Assembly (NCBI GenBank): GCA_963693085.1
Contig: OY856409.1
Coordinates: 1,331,954,415 to 1,332,018,414, forward strand
DNA: 64,000 bases
Origin: Alisma plantago-aquatica
Taxonomy: Eukaryota; Streptophyta; Magnoliopsida; Alismatales; Alismataceae
Reading direction: 5' to 3'
The notes below the pieces were generated by a model. That model had not been told where the DNA came from and searched no databases. It saw only the letters and a program-made list of their open reading frames with translations. The translations under genes were made by a program, and so were the position numbers. Shown here in pieces: positions 23,514 through 35,341 of the stretch; the first letter of the stretch is position 1, and each line of letters opens with the position of its first letter.

Positions 23514-25513
23514 CATAGTCACTTTATAGTTGCATGAAATAAAAGTCATCCAAGCAGTTCATTTCAAACAACCTGATAAAATCTCCGGGAATCATCGTGA
23601 AACTAAGGCGGTTAATCATAAACGTAACCACATACATGTGATTGTAGATTTTGAGATAGAATCAATCAAATAGAGAAATCTCAACCAAGCAACCAATTAT
23701 GCACAGAAATCCTGAAATAAATATACAAATTTCCTTTTATCAAAATTTAACCAAACTCATCTTATTTCTTAGGATTTCTATTCATTTTTAGGGTTTCTTT
23801 TGAAATTAGGGTTTTGCCTCCATTTTTAACATTAGGAATCCTAATTTAGCAAAACTACATAAAAACCCTAAATTTCTCATCTTACCACTACTAATAGACT
23901 TAGGATCATTATTTAGCAACCTTTTCCCATAATTCGAAATCAACAAAGTTTTTCTCTTCTTTTACTCTAAATTAGGGTTTCTATATGTATTATCCTTCAT
24001 TTATAGATTAAAACCCTAAATTAGCCAACTTTGCATTCAAAACGGATGAAAACTCTATTTTAGTACACAACAGGTTAATACTCATCAAATTAACCTATTA
24101 ACCCACAAAGATTCATCCTTTATATTCAATTAGGGTTTCTAATTACCTTTTAATACCTTTTTCTACCAAATTAATGTACTTTTGCAAAACGAGATAGAAT
24201 CAGGTTATCAAACCATTTTTATCTTGTTCCCTATATTTTTCTAAGCAACTTTCATGTATAAAGTTTTCTCATTGGAGATTCCTAGCTATTTCTATGAATT
24301 TAGCAAGGAAAAACCTTTTTCTGGATTATTTGAGCAGAGAGAGCTAAATACCAAATTTTTTTGACCGTTTGATCAGGCGCCACTGGTCCAAATCTAGATT
24401 TGATGCTCCACGTCAATTGTCTCCACTAGCTGGGTTGCGCACACTGCTGCCCACTACCGGTCGTTGGATCCCCCGCAAGTCCACGCTGGACCCTGATCCG
24501 AGGGCTACTGCTCCTCATCTTCCTCCTTTTCTTCACTCAATGCGGCGGCGCCGCGACTGGACCTCATCGGAGCAAGAGGAATCGAGAGAGGGAGAGGGTA
24601 CAAGGACTCGGGAAGATGTCTTCGGAGTTCGTGAGGGTGAGAGGAAGTGTGTGAGGGCCTATTTATAGGATATGGGGGGTCCCTTTTAGGGTTCCAGATC
24701 CCCGCCGAAACCTGCTTCCTAGCCCAATTGCGTGTTTTGCATAGACTCTTCCTGAGACCAACAAATCGGGGTTGCGATGGTTCAGGATACTCTCCCAGAC
24801 TCAATGGAATAATTTCCATGCTCGCACATCCACTGATTTGATCGGAAATCAAAGGGGAAAGTCCCCCTCTGTACAGGCCTACAGTCCGTGTCCTGCTGGG
24901 ACTTTGACGATGAGTGGTGTCTGTTGGATTAAGATCCAACGACCTACATCCGTTGCTCTCAAACAAAAGGGAAAGGATTTTCCTAATTTTCCAAGATAAA
25001 TCCTATTTTGAGGATAATTTGAAAAAGCAATAACTCCCAATCTATAACTCAATTTCATCCCAAATTTTATGGGAACCTCGTTTATGACTTTATCTCTTAT
25101 CATGCAAAAATTGGGTTCATTATCTAAAGAAAACGAGTCATTTTTTTCATTTTCAAGTTAACACTTAATTATTCATACTTTCCACATATTTTCTCTTTCC
25201 TTAGCCTTTATATTATTATCCTGAGTTCCTTGAACCTCAAGGAAGCTTAATATATCGAAATTCCATCTTGGAAAATATTCCTTAGCCTTTTATTCTTATT
25301 TTATCTATTTTCTTATTTATTCTTTTTTCCTTTCCTTTTTCTTTTTCTTTCAATTGGGCTAAGTAACCAATAAGGCCCATCAAGAAAACATACAAGGCCA
25401 TTATACACGAAATTCATCCAAATCAAACCATTAAATCAACCATTGATTTCATTTATCTTTTAAAAGGAGATTTACAATCTCATTACATGATTTAGAAAAG
25501 TGGGGTTATAACA
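22756..25513 (-). repeat. Gypsy-1 5' LTR (right copy)
   Basis: A 2,758 bp LTR, the partner of 6862-9624. It contains a (TA)n run at about 23476-23505 and AAACCCTAA-type motifs at 23860-24140. The minus-strand TATA box CCTATAAATAGG is intact at 24658-24669 and would drive transcription leftwards into Gag. Confidence 0.92.
24658..24669 (-). promoter_or_regulatory. TATA box of Gypsy-1 5' LTR
   Basis: The minus strand reads CCTATAAATAGG, about 1.9 kb upstream of the PBS in the minus-strand sense. The 3' LTR copy has a mutated version. Confidence 0.55.
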
Positions 25514-25715
25514 TCACCCCTCTTGCCGTGTTTGTCAGTCCCTCTCATGTATGCTATGATGGTTGTAGTTGCCGAAGAGGTGGAAACACATTGACGGTGA
25601 AAGAGGGGTCACATATCAACGTATTCTTGGACCTACAGATGGTCTTCCACTAAAAGAGTGACTTCAAAGGTAAACGATGGAGCACCAAAGATAACATGTC
25701 AACCAAATCATTCAT
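25514..25715 (-). pseudogene. F-box pseudogene, N-terminal half (F-box domain)
   Basis: From an ATG at 25715 the minus strand reads MNDLVDMLSLVLHRLPLKSLF, then an in-frame TAG, then WKTICRSKNTLICDPSF. This follows the F-box consensus: a hydrophobic helix, R-LP-KSL, a W/F-K-C-K-W segment and the terminal DPSF. The TAG falls in the middle of the domain. A second stop follows near 25560, and the frame then runs into the Gypsy-1 junction at 25514. An F-box binds SKP1 in an SCF ubiquitin ligase. The second half of the gene is at 6861-5875. The start was chosen because the F-box normally lies near the N-terminus. Confidence 0.65.
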
Positions 25716-26039
25716 GACGCTAGTATTCTCGTCGACCAAGTGATGGAAATCATCATATGCATTATTCATCGCTTTTTACTGATTCAAATCCTTGACGGTT
25801 GTTTTGTTGTCATTAGGATCCCCTCGTCGCTGCTTCATTGATTTTTCATACTATCTATTTCCTTATCAATTTTTATGCTGTGTTGAGATTCTCCTCTTGT
25901 CTCTTGCGCACCCTGCCACAATGGAATTGAAAAAGCAGAACATGCAATTAGGTCTAGCGCAATTCCAATATGGTATTATAGGGAGTTCTTAATAGTTGGT
26001 TTGACCCATGAAAAGCACTTTCTGAATACAGTTCGAACT
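25716..26039 (-). other. Upstream flank of the F-box pseudogene
   Basis: This would be the 5' flank of the pseudogene. I see no clear TATA box, RNA gene or element terminus. Confidence 0.4.
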
Positions 26040-29000
26040 TCACCCAATGCATTATCACTTATCAAGATAAGACTTGATCATGATCGATGCCCTAATACTT
26101 TTCTTATAATAAAGTCACAAAACAAAGGAAAGATGATGAACAACTCAACATGAAGAAAGGCAATTGCTTTTAGGCAAATCCTATTCTATATGGATTTTAA
26201 AAATCCTTTGCAGAATCCTAATCAAAGATGTTATCAAAATCAAGATGCCGAGGTGAGTATATTTTGAGTTTTTGTACAATAAAATAATAAAAAAGGTCTT
26301 TTTTCACTAAGATTCGAACTCAATGTGTTTAGGAATTTTATACTAGTTAAGAGAATAAATAAACTCAATCAATAATGGTTATGCCTTCTTCTCCTTCTCG
26401 ATAAAAACCTTATCATTTTTGCACTCGAAATGATGTCTTTTCTTTTTCTCTCTCTACTACGTTGTTTTTTTGTTTCATTTCTCTCTCCTTGACCCAAATC
26501 ACCAACAAACCAACTTCAACCAACAAACTCCCCACCCCCAAAAAATATATAAATGATCTATCGGACACATACTTATTTTAAAAAATGATCCAGTCAAGCG
26601 TCACGGTCGTCATGTGTCACACATACTCTGTGATGGTTCTGTGGGAGCCCAAATCAGATGGTGTTATTTTGCCTCACAGGGTCCACAAAAGCCATAGCTT
26701 ACATTTAGTGCGACAACTTGCAATTGATGTTGATTGCACCTGACATGATGTTGTGACATCTGATGAATGAGAAGATGTCAAACACTACAATTCATGGTTG
26801 TTATGATGTTGATTACGACTGAGAGGGTGTTCATAGGGGAGAAAAAGAAAGATTTTGTTATTCTCTTCTAGGTCCAAGGTGCAACTCTTTCCAGTTGGTC
26901 TCGTCTCTAGGATGGTGACAGAGTTGGCTAATAGGTGGGCATGACTACAATTAACAATGCATGCAGTGGAAGTGATCGATTTACACAAGGAAGACAAAAG
27001 TGAAGAAGATAAACAAAGGGATCTAGAGCTAGTGGGGAGGCCACTCATAGACATGGCCTACAATTTATGTGCGATTGAAAAAGATCTTTTCGTAGACCTG
27101 GGCACTATCAAGCAAGATTCTCTTTAAACAAACGAATGAGGAGAATTTCGTGGTCTAGTATCTACATCAGATGGATAAGAGGATGTTACAGAAGGGAGCA
27201 CTATGAAATTTTGAGAACAAACTTTGATTGTTGAAAGAGGTGAAGGAGAAAGAACAACTAGAAGGATTATCATCAAGTTGAGTCTTTTCTTGATAAGAAT
27301 ATATGGGCTGCCAATGGGATCTAGATCAAAGGCCACAATCTTAGTGATGCAGGAAGGATAGATGAAGTTATGCAAGTGGACAGAGACAAGCTTGGGTGAG
27401 CTTCATCAGTTGGAATCTGTGAATCTTGAACAACAAAATTATAAGATTCTCAAATTTTATAAATTTGGATTCCATGAGTATAAATTCAATTATAAAGTAT
27501 TGATATTTCATTTAAGACAATAACAGTAATATAAAAATAATTAAATTGATAATATAGATTTGAGTGAATTGGGATGATGTCATGATATTCCACTAAATGT
27601 GCTATAAGGATAAGACCTAATTGGAATACTTTTCTAATAAGAAGGTTATAAAATAAAAGAAAGAAAATGACGAAATAATCAAATATGGGAAAAACAACTT
27701 GCTTTTGGGCAAATCCTATGTTATATGAATTTTATAAATCGGTTTTCGAATCCTACTCAAATTTGTTATCGAGATCAAGAAACTGAGATGATTATCTTTT
27801 AAGTTTTTGTACAATAAATTAATAAACAAAATAAGGTCTTTTTTCATCGAGATTCGAAGATAATGTGTTTGGGAATTCTATACCAGTAAAAAGAGTAAAT
27901 AAATTTAATTAATAATGATCATGCTATCTTCTCCTTCTTGATAAAAGACTTACCATTCTAGCATTTTAAAAATGACACCTTAGCATGTATTCTCACCACT
28001 CACCTTTTTTATTTCATTTCTCTCTCTTGACTCAAAGTCTTGATAAACCATCTTCAACCCAACAACTTCCCCAAGTAAAAAGCTATTTAATTATCTACAT
28101 ACATTGAGATTCAATCACACACCATGATAGTCACACACATATGTCACACGCGCCCTGGGGTGGTATTTCTAGAGTCGAAAACAAATGGGTTTGTTTTTCT
28201 TCGCAGGGTCCACTAAAGTTGTTACATGCATTTAATGTGACAATTTACACTTAATGTTGATTACAACCGACAAGATCATTGGACAACTGCTAAATGACAA
28301 TGTGTCAATTGTGCATTAAATGATTGTTATGATGTTGGTTACAACTGAGAGGATGTTTTTAGGGGGGAAAGGAAAGATTTTGTTATTATCTTATAGTTCC
28401 AAGGTACAACTCTTTCTGATTGGTCTCATCTATAGGATGGTGACAGAGTGGGACGACAGGTCCACATTACTGCAACTTACAATCAAAGAGGAGAAAGTGA
28501 TAGATTTACACGAGGAAGATAGAAGTGAAGAAAATCAACACAGGGATCTAGAGTTGGTGGAGATGCCACTCACTGACAAGGCCTATAATTTCTTGGTGAT
28601 GAATGAATCTTTTCATAGGCCTGGGATTTCTCAAACAAGGTTCTCTTCAAACAAGTGTGTTAGGATAATATTACGGTCCAGTTCTACATTGGAAGGATAA
28701 GAGGATAGTGCAGAAGGGTCAACATGGAACTTCGAGAACAAACTTCTATTGCTGAACAAGGTTGAGGAGGATGAACAATCAGAAAGATTATGATGGATAA
28801 CAATCTATGGGCTGCCAATGGGATCTAGATTGAAGGTTGTGATCATAGTGATGCATGAAGGATTGGCCAAGTTATGCAAGTGGACAATATGAGATTGTAT
28901 GAGATTCATTCACTAGAGTCCAAGTAGTTCAGCTATCACAAAATGTAAGATACTCAAAATTTGTATATTTGGATTCGATGAGTATGAATTTGGATTAGAC

Positions 29001-29045
29001 CAATAGTATGATTTTCAGTGAATTGGGATCATGAATGCGAGTCCT
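26040..29045 (+). repeat. Diverged ~1.5 kb tandem duplication
   Basis: Two units, about 26040-27520 and 27560-29045, align along their length at an offset of about 1,500-1,540 bp. Shared landmarks include GGCAAATCCTATKYTATATG, AGTTTTTGTACAATAAA, AAGGTCTTTTTTCA, AAAGATTTTGTTATT, TAGGATGGTGACAGAGT and GATCTAGAGYTRGTGG. The second copy keeps a 126-codon open frame (28320-28700) that is broken in the first copy and resembles no family I recognise. Nothing shows that the unit is or was a gene. Confidence 0.7.
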
Positions 29046-29577
29046 AGACCTAGTTTAGGTCTTCCATATAAGGAAATAACATAAGGTTGGACAAATATAT
29101 CAATTGAGGTTTCAATTGAGATGTTATGTGGGTTCAACCTTAACTTCGTAATAAAGGGTTTACATATAGGTCCTTGCAACACAAAAATAGAAAGATGAGT
29201 ATTCTGTGCCTATGAAAGATGCTCAATATAATTTTACTAGGTGGACAATTAAAATTTAAGATTATAGTAGAAACTTCAGAAGATTCTAAGCGACCTTACT
29301 ATATGGATAATTAATTGTAGTATTATCTAATTAATATTTGGAGACCAAATTATAGATAATATATACATGATCTAATGAGTTATCTTCTTACTAATGAAGA
29401 TAACAGTAATAGGACCAATATCCTAGATTTAGGAATTAAGTGGAGTTATATCATGGTCTATGGAATCATCTTATGATATTATGGTTTTAGTATATAAAAA
29501 GTTTTACTTTGTGAAGACAAAACCTGACCTCAGCTAGATTCTCAGACCTAGTAGATCTACTAGTCGAGGGGTTGCGA
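29046..29577. other. Unassigned AT-rich spacer
   Basis: Nothing recognisable apart from a perfect 16 bp palindrome, CTAGTAGATCTACTAG, at 29548-29563, immediately outside the giant inverted repeat. Confidence 0.5.
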
Positions 29578-30039
29578 GTCCAGATTTACTATGCTGGTTG
29601 CAGCTGTCCAGCGCTGTCCTAGTCAATAGTGCTTGACACTTCAGGATGTGAGGGCAATAGTGAGGGGTGAATGACATTGGCCAACTCTCAATGGCCTAAT
29701 CTTGCGTCCCTGGACAAGACATAGCTTAGATTGAATTCAATTTCCAAACCAATGTTCATAGATCAACACAAAGTTGATTATTAGCAACGACCGATACTAA
29801 TCAATCATTCTTCCTAAAGTTCATTCACATAGATATTTTTAATCAATGCTAATGGGTATAATGTAAAATATATTGGTGGATTTAACCTAGAAGGCATGTT
29901 TTCATTGTAACACATGTCGTGGGACCAAATTTGAGATTGCATTGGATTACCGTTCATAATAGGCCAACATCACCTAGAAATATAAGCCTAAAAAACCAAA
30001 ATGTCACATTTGTCTATTTTTATTTCTCATTTATAGGGA

Positions 30040-30365
30040 AGCAATGTGTTCTCTCAGGAACACATTGCCCCACGTGACACCAGCCTACCGTTGTGATCCT
30101 AGCTATTATACAACAAAATGTCCTATTTATTGGGCTAATGCATTATGTAACGAGGCACATTGCTCCTATGTTTTGACATTTTTTGGATTTATTGGTCCCA
30201 CATGAGAGCAATGTGTCTCGATCAAGACATGTGTCTCCTTTCTGGAAGCAACTGTGACACATTGCCCCGATGGGACAAATGTGTCCCAGACTGAGACACA
30301 TTATCCTCATAGAGAGAAATACATCTCTTGATCTGATATTGTCCCACCATGGGCAATGAGCCCAC
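30040..30365. repeat. CAATGTGT/ACACATTG motif cluster, left arm
   Basis: About ten copies of a short motif (GCAATGTGT or its complement ACACATTGC, and close variants) lie in both orientations. One pair forms a perfect 10 bp stem, CAATGTGTTC ... GAACACATTG, near 30044-30070. The matching cluster in the right arm is at about 31985-32330. Confidence 0.7.
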
Positions 30366-31150
30366 CATAGAGACGACATTTATTAAGATATCAAATATGA
30401 CAAATGAATAATACAAATAGATAAACATGACATTTTATTTTTCTAACATAATAAAACAATATAGGGTATGTTTGTCTACTCATGATTACTTGAATAGAAT
30501 AGTCTGACAAAGCCATTGGACAACTGTGAAGCCATAAAGCATAACCTGAGTTTAACATTACCAATGAGTTTTCCAAATACACGGTGCCCTTTGATTAAAG
30601 CAGGACGTATGTAGACATCTTCTACACACGGTCTTCTCTCGTGAGGACAAGCTTGATTATTCATGCATATAACATATTGTTTGATTATAAAACATGCATT
30701 CTTTATGATTTTTATTAGTAAATAATAACTGCTTGTATATATCACATTTTCTTTCTTGCTCAAAAAACACCGTGTGAAAAATTATTTGTAGTGTAAACTT
30801 TGCTAAAAAGTGATTTAGTATTTCATGTATGTATGAAATCGAGCTCTAGGTGTGATTGGATTAGGAGATGTACATATAATGACTGAGTCATTTGACATTG
30901 TATATAAAGTAATCGAAGAGTACAAACAAAGTAAAAAAAAAAACTATAAGTATATGCATACTCCCATTCATTAGAAAATATTATGCTTATGGTTGTCATG
31001 TCAATGTTGGCTTGGAGATCTAATGTCAGTTTGTTCTTTTTTTGATTCAAGAATGCAACATGAGCCCATCCATTAGTCGACACCACCCATTGCATCGCTG
31101 ATCCTGCCCCACATTGTGGTGTGTCAAGCATTATTGGTCAAGACAACGCT

Positions 31151-31227
31151 AGGACAACAACCACCGACACAACAGATCTGTACACACTCCCCATGCCATT
31201 GTCTGTTGTGCTGGTGGTTGTTGTCCC
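31151..31227. repeat. Central hairpin of the giant inverted repeat
   Basis: AGGACAACAACCACCGACAC at 31151 pairs with its near-perfect complement ending at 31227. The stem is 26 bp with few mismatches and the loop is 31177-31201, so the symmetry axis is near 31189. Confidence 0.85.
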
Positions 31228-31984
31228 AATGATGTCCCGACTAGTAATGCTTGAACACATCACAATGTGGGGGAAGGAGCATCAACGGACGGGTGGTGTT
31301 GATAATTGGATGGGCTCATGTTGCTATCTTGAACCAAAAAAACCAAGTCGGTATTAGATCTCCAAACTAGCATTGACATGACAACCATAAGCATAATATT
31401 AGAAAATGAACGCGAGTATGCGTATACTTAAAATTCTTACGCTGTTGTATTCTTCAATTACTTTATATACAATGTCAAATAGCTCAGTCATTATATGTAC
31501 ATCTCCTAATCCAATCACATTTAGACCTTGATTTTATACATACATGAAATACTAAATCACTTTTTAGCACAATTTATGCTAAAAATAGTTTTTTACGCAG
31601 TGATTTTCGAGTGAGAAAAAATGTAATATATACAAGTACTTGTTAATTACTAATAAAAATCATAAAGAATGCACACTTTATAATCAAACAATATGCTACA
31701 TGAATGAATAATCAAGTTTGTCCTCATGAGAGAAGACCACATGCAGAAGATGTATACATACGTCCTCTGATCAATGGGCAACCGTTTATTTGGAAAACTC
31801 ATTGGTGATGTTTCATTCAGGTTATGCTTTGTGGTTTCACAGCTTTCCAATGGCTTTGTCAAACTATTCTTTTCAAGAGATCATGAGTAGGCAAACATAC
31901 CCTATAGTGTTTTTTATGTTAGAAAAATCAAATGTCACATTTATCTATTTGTGTTATTTATTTGTCATATTTGATATCTTAATA

Positions 31985-32330
31985 AATGTCGTCTCAATAG
32001 GGGACACATTGTCCTTGGTGGGACAATATAAGATCATCAACCATATTTCTCTCTGTGAGAGTAATGTGTTTGGGTCTGGGATACATTAGGCCCATCAGGG
32101 CAATGCGTCCTTACGTGGGATGTATTGCTTCCGCAGAGGTGACACATGTCCTGATTGAGACACATTTCTCCCATGTGGGACCAATACATTCCAAAATGTT
32201 AACACAAGGGAGCAATGCGTTTCGTCACAAAACGCATCAGCCCTATGGATATGACACAATGTTGTATAATAGTTAGGACCACAAGGGTAAGCTGGTGTCA
32301 CGTGGGGCAATGCGTTCCTGAGAGGACGTA
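31985..32330. repeat. CAATGTGT/ACACATTG motif cluster, right arm
   Basis: The inverted counterpart of the cluster at 30040-30365. Several copies here read GCAATGCGT, a one-base variant. Confidence 0.65.
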
Positions 32331-32721
32331 TTATTGACTTATTATGAACGGTAATCCAATGTAAAAATTAGGTCCCACGACATGTGTTACAATAAACACA
32401 TGCCTATTCTATTAAATTCACTGATATATTATGCATTTCACCCCTGAGCATGTACTACACAATTTCTACGTGAACAAACTTTAAGAAGAATGATTGATTA
32501 GTACCAGTGGTTGCAAATAATCAATTTTTTGTTGGCCTGTGAGCGTTGCTTTGAAAATCAAATTCGGTCTAAGCTATTTCTGGTTTAGGAATGCAAGGTT
32601 AGCCCATTGGGAATCGACCGGTGCGCTCATCCCTCACTATTTCCCCCATACCGTGAAGTGTGCAAGCACTATTGGCCGGGACAACACTGAGACAGCCGCA
32701 ACCTGCACAACAAATCTAGAC

Positions 32722-33400
32722 TATGTCTCCTCTGCCTCCAAATCTACTGTACCAGTTTTGCTGTTCAATTTGTGTTCTAAGAAAATCTCTACCATACATT
32801 TATCCAAAAACCTATCCCTAAATTTTTTTACTGTGGTGTGTGAATGACTGAAATTAGCAGAGACACGTTGGGACAACATACTCAGAAAAATAGATTTGAA
32901 CCCGTCTCCTCCACCCGTCCATAGGGAACATGAATCCCTACTCTGTTCGTCCTTGAGATCCCTCTCCCTCTTTTACTTCGGCTCTCTAACAAACCCGGAA
33001 GGCATCCAATTATCTTCTTGTATCCAAAACCAATCCGATCCAAAAATACAAAGCCTATAATATTGCTAGTTCTCCTAGGACAATAATATTATATTCCGTT
33101 CAATGGCCAGAGACTACCTAATTCTCCAGTGGGTATAACGATCCCGGTCCCTATTCAAGGCCACCCTTATATGCGGTTACCAAGAGCGAAACCCATGCTA
33201 GCTTCCTCTACCTTTGTACAAATCTGGAGCAACGCTACTCGACCTCGTCACCCTGCTGACAAGGATTGCAGTCATCTCAGACAAGATGACCAGCATAAGA
33301 CATGGTGTGCATCTAGAAGGATGGCATAGGGTCAACAATTTGCATCCAGGGACTGCAATGCTTATCTAAGGCACCTCGGTGAGAACTGCACTCAGGAATG
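32722..33400. other. Unassigned interval
   Basis: A 66-codon plus-strand frame (33129-33329) is the only open stretch and resembles nothing I know. No element terminus or RNA gene is evident. Confidence 0.4.
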
Positions 33401-35324
33401 CATGCATATTCATCCATCTTTTCACAAATTCTTCTGTGTCATTTTTCATTATATTTCATTCTTTTGAGTAAATTTTGGACTAAATTGTAAATTTCTCACT
33501 TCTTGATTATTCATGCAAATATTTACTCATTTTTCTTTAATATTGTAGGGATTTTTCCCCAAAGTTTGATTTGACCCTCTGAGACAGCGAGATGGTTGTC
33601 TCACTAGACCAGGCGGTCAGCTCACACACAAAGACCCTCGTTCCAGAGCCAGACGACCCCTTAGCCTTAGCTCGATCTGCTGACTTAGCTAGACAAACGA
33701 TCGTCTCAACTGACTGAGGTGATCGTTTCATGCAGTTGTACGAGCACTCTCACATAGCCAGACGGCTAGGTCACCCAGACCTAATCTCGCACATTGTGAA
33801 GGCTAGGTTCCCATTCACGCATAGCGACGTTAGACGACCGCCTGAGCCCTCATATGCCTATTTTGCAGTCTTACTCTGAGACCAAGAAATGAGAGATAGG
33901 CGCCACCATTAGGGTTTACCCGCCGCTTCCAAGTCAAGCCACGCCACACATGGAACGGGCGACTCACAAACACCAAACAGTCATTTGGAGCGTCACTTCA
34001 AGCCCAAGTAATCTTCTAGATGGGCGCCACCACTACCCTCTTTAGGGTTTCACACAGAATCTTCTAGACGAACATTCAGTCAACACCAACCGAGATGGCC
34101 GTTTCGCACACACGGACAACATCATTCAACAACCATCATTCTCTTTTTCACCCCCTCTTAGGGTTTCCACCCCTACTTCCCCTATAGAAAAGGAGGAGAG
34201 ACTCCACTATGAAAAGGGACCCAAGTTCTTTTTGTATGAAATCAATAGAGGATTTCTATCATTTCATTTTAGTGTAACCTTACTTTCAAGATCAATAAAG
34301 TTATTTCTTTCATAAAGTTAGTTCTTTTATTTCAATTCTGCATCTCTCTTCTCTAGTTCTTCTTTTTGCGTTTCTTCTTGGAGCAGAAGAAAAAGCAAAC
34401 GAGTCATTTAATCGTCACCGCCTTGGACACTATAGAGATCCGAAATTGCGGTCTATGACTCTTTTTCTTTCCTTCCTCATTTCTCCCATCCTCGTCATGA
34501 GTAGCGAGTAGTTTCCTTATCGAGGCAAGGGGAATAGCCCCTTAGCCATGTGTTAATCAGATCGAGCTTTCACACGACTAGACGAATAGTTTTTCAATTT
34601 AGAAATTGCAGATCTAAATGACATAATTAATTATTTTTATCGCTTGTTAATTTCTGCGGATGCGACTATATAAATTGGGATTTAGAACACCTAAACTAAA
34701 TTCACGGGGATTTGGATGCGACCGTAGAAAAATTTCCTTTAGGATGAAGAACAAGGACATGTAAACACCATGACCAATGGGTTCACATAGAGTTCCTCTT
34801 TTGTGTTTTATTTATGAATAAGCACATACATGTTTCCTTGTTATTGTCGTGTATTATTCGATTTTATTTTCATAAGGCCTAAGGTGGTGAAAACCCTAAG
34901 ACTCGATGCATTCCTCTTTGATTTCAAACCGCTTTTGATCGTTGCTTTCATATTCCCCCTAAATTTTTCAGCATTTCACTTTTGTTAGATAATCTTTTAT
35001 GCTAACAACTTCTTCTTTTACTTTCTCTTATTTAGAATAATATTTTATTTTCCTTGAATTAGTGTAATCTTATATTTTTCTTACAATTTTATTTCTCGCA
35101 TTAGAATAATCACCCCCCCCCCCCAAATCGAACTTTACTTTATGCAAATCTTTCAAAAATACTAAAAAGAATTAATTTCAAAAATAATTTGGGTTTAGGA
35201 GAAATAGATCTTAAAAATATTGTCCTGTGGAATCGACCTTTCTATACTAGCCTTAATCAGAAAGTAAAAAAGGATTAAACTCTAGGATAAAAGTTTCTAG
35301 TGAATTGGTGTGATCTTCGAAACG
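33400..35324 (+). repeat. LTR-like segment, possibly a solo LTR
   Basis: The layout resembles the LTR of Athila/Tat-type Gypsy elements in plus orientation: a long U3, a CCCTATAGAAAAGG promoter-like stretch near 34180, and GATCAATAAAG near 34291 as a polyadenylation signal. Near the end, TTGTCCTGTGGAATCGACC at 35218-35236 is a block often found just before the 3' end of such LTRs. The likely end is ...GTATCA at 35324. The left limit is a guess and I found no convincing target-site duplication. A C-run lies at about 35106-35119. Confidence 0.4.
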
Positions 35325-35341
35325 TATCATGCACTCATAGT

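Larger units (their letters stand above)
6862..25513 (-). mobile_element. Gypsy-1: Tekay/Del-like chromovirus with nested insertion
   Basis: A complete minus-strand Ty3-Gypsy element, 18,652 bp including a 7,870 bp inner element. LTRs lie at 6862-9624 and 22756-25513, with TG...CA-type ends (TGTAAYGACCCC ... TTATAACA in plus orientation). The target-site duplication is perfect: TCACC at 6857-6861 and at 25514-25518. Order on the minus strand is 5' LTR, PBS, Gag with a zinc knuckle, protease, reverse transcriptase, RNase H, integrase, chromodomain-like C-terminus, PPT, 3' LTR. All coding parts are degraded, and Gag and Pol lie in different frames. It inserted into an F-box pseudogene. In the first ~165 bases the two LTRs differ at about 13 positions by hand count, so it is older than its own insertion. 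Confidence 0.92.
29578..32721. repeat. Giant imperfect inverted repeat (two head-to-head TIR elements)
   Basis: The left arm (29578-31176) and right arm (31202-32721) are reverse complements along essentially their whole length, diverged by substitutions and small gaps. The outer ends pair (GTCCAGATTT at 29578 with AAATCTAGAC at 32712-32721). Long blocks pair in the middle, for example TAGGAGATGTACATATAATGA with its complement near 31490-31510, and the centre is a 26 bp stem around a 25 base loop. Each arm also has terminal inverted repeats of about 140 bp: the sequence at the outer ends recurs, inverted, at the centre. The simplest reading is two ~1.55 kb TIR elements, inverted and adjoining, or one long foldback element. 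No protein is encoded. Confidence 0.85.

Noticed and set aside
24369..24966. Overlapping frames of up to 153 codons in the Gypsy-1 LTR
   Set aside because: Both strands are open over the same LTR stretch and the other LTR copy has shorter frames; they are shadows.
28320..28700. 126-codon frame as a host gene
   Set aside because: It has no family resemblance and the corresponding frame in the neighbouring duplicate is broken; kept only as part of a duplication.
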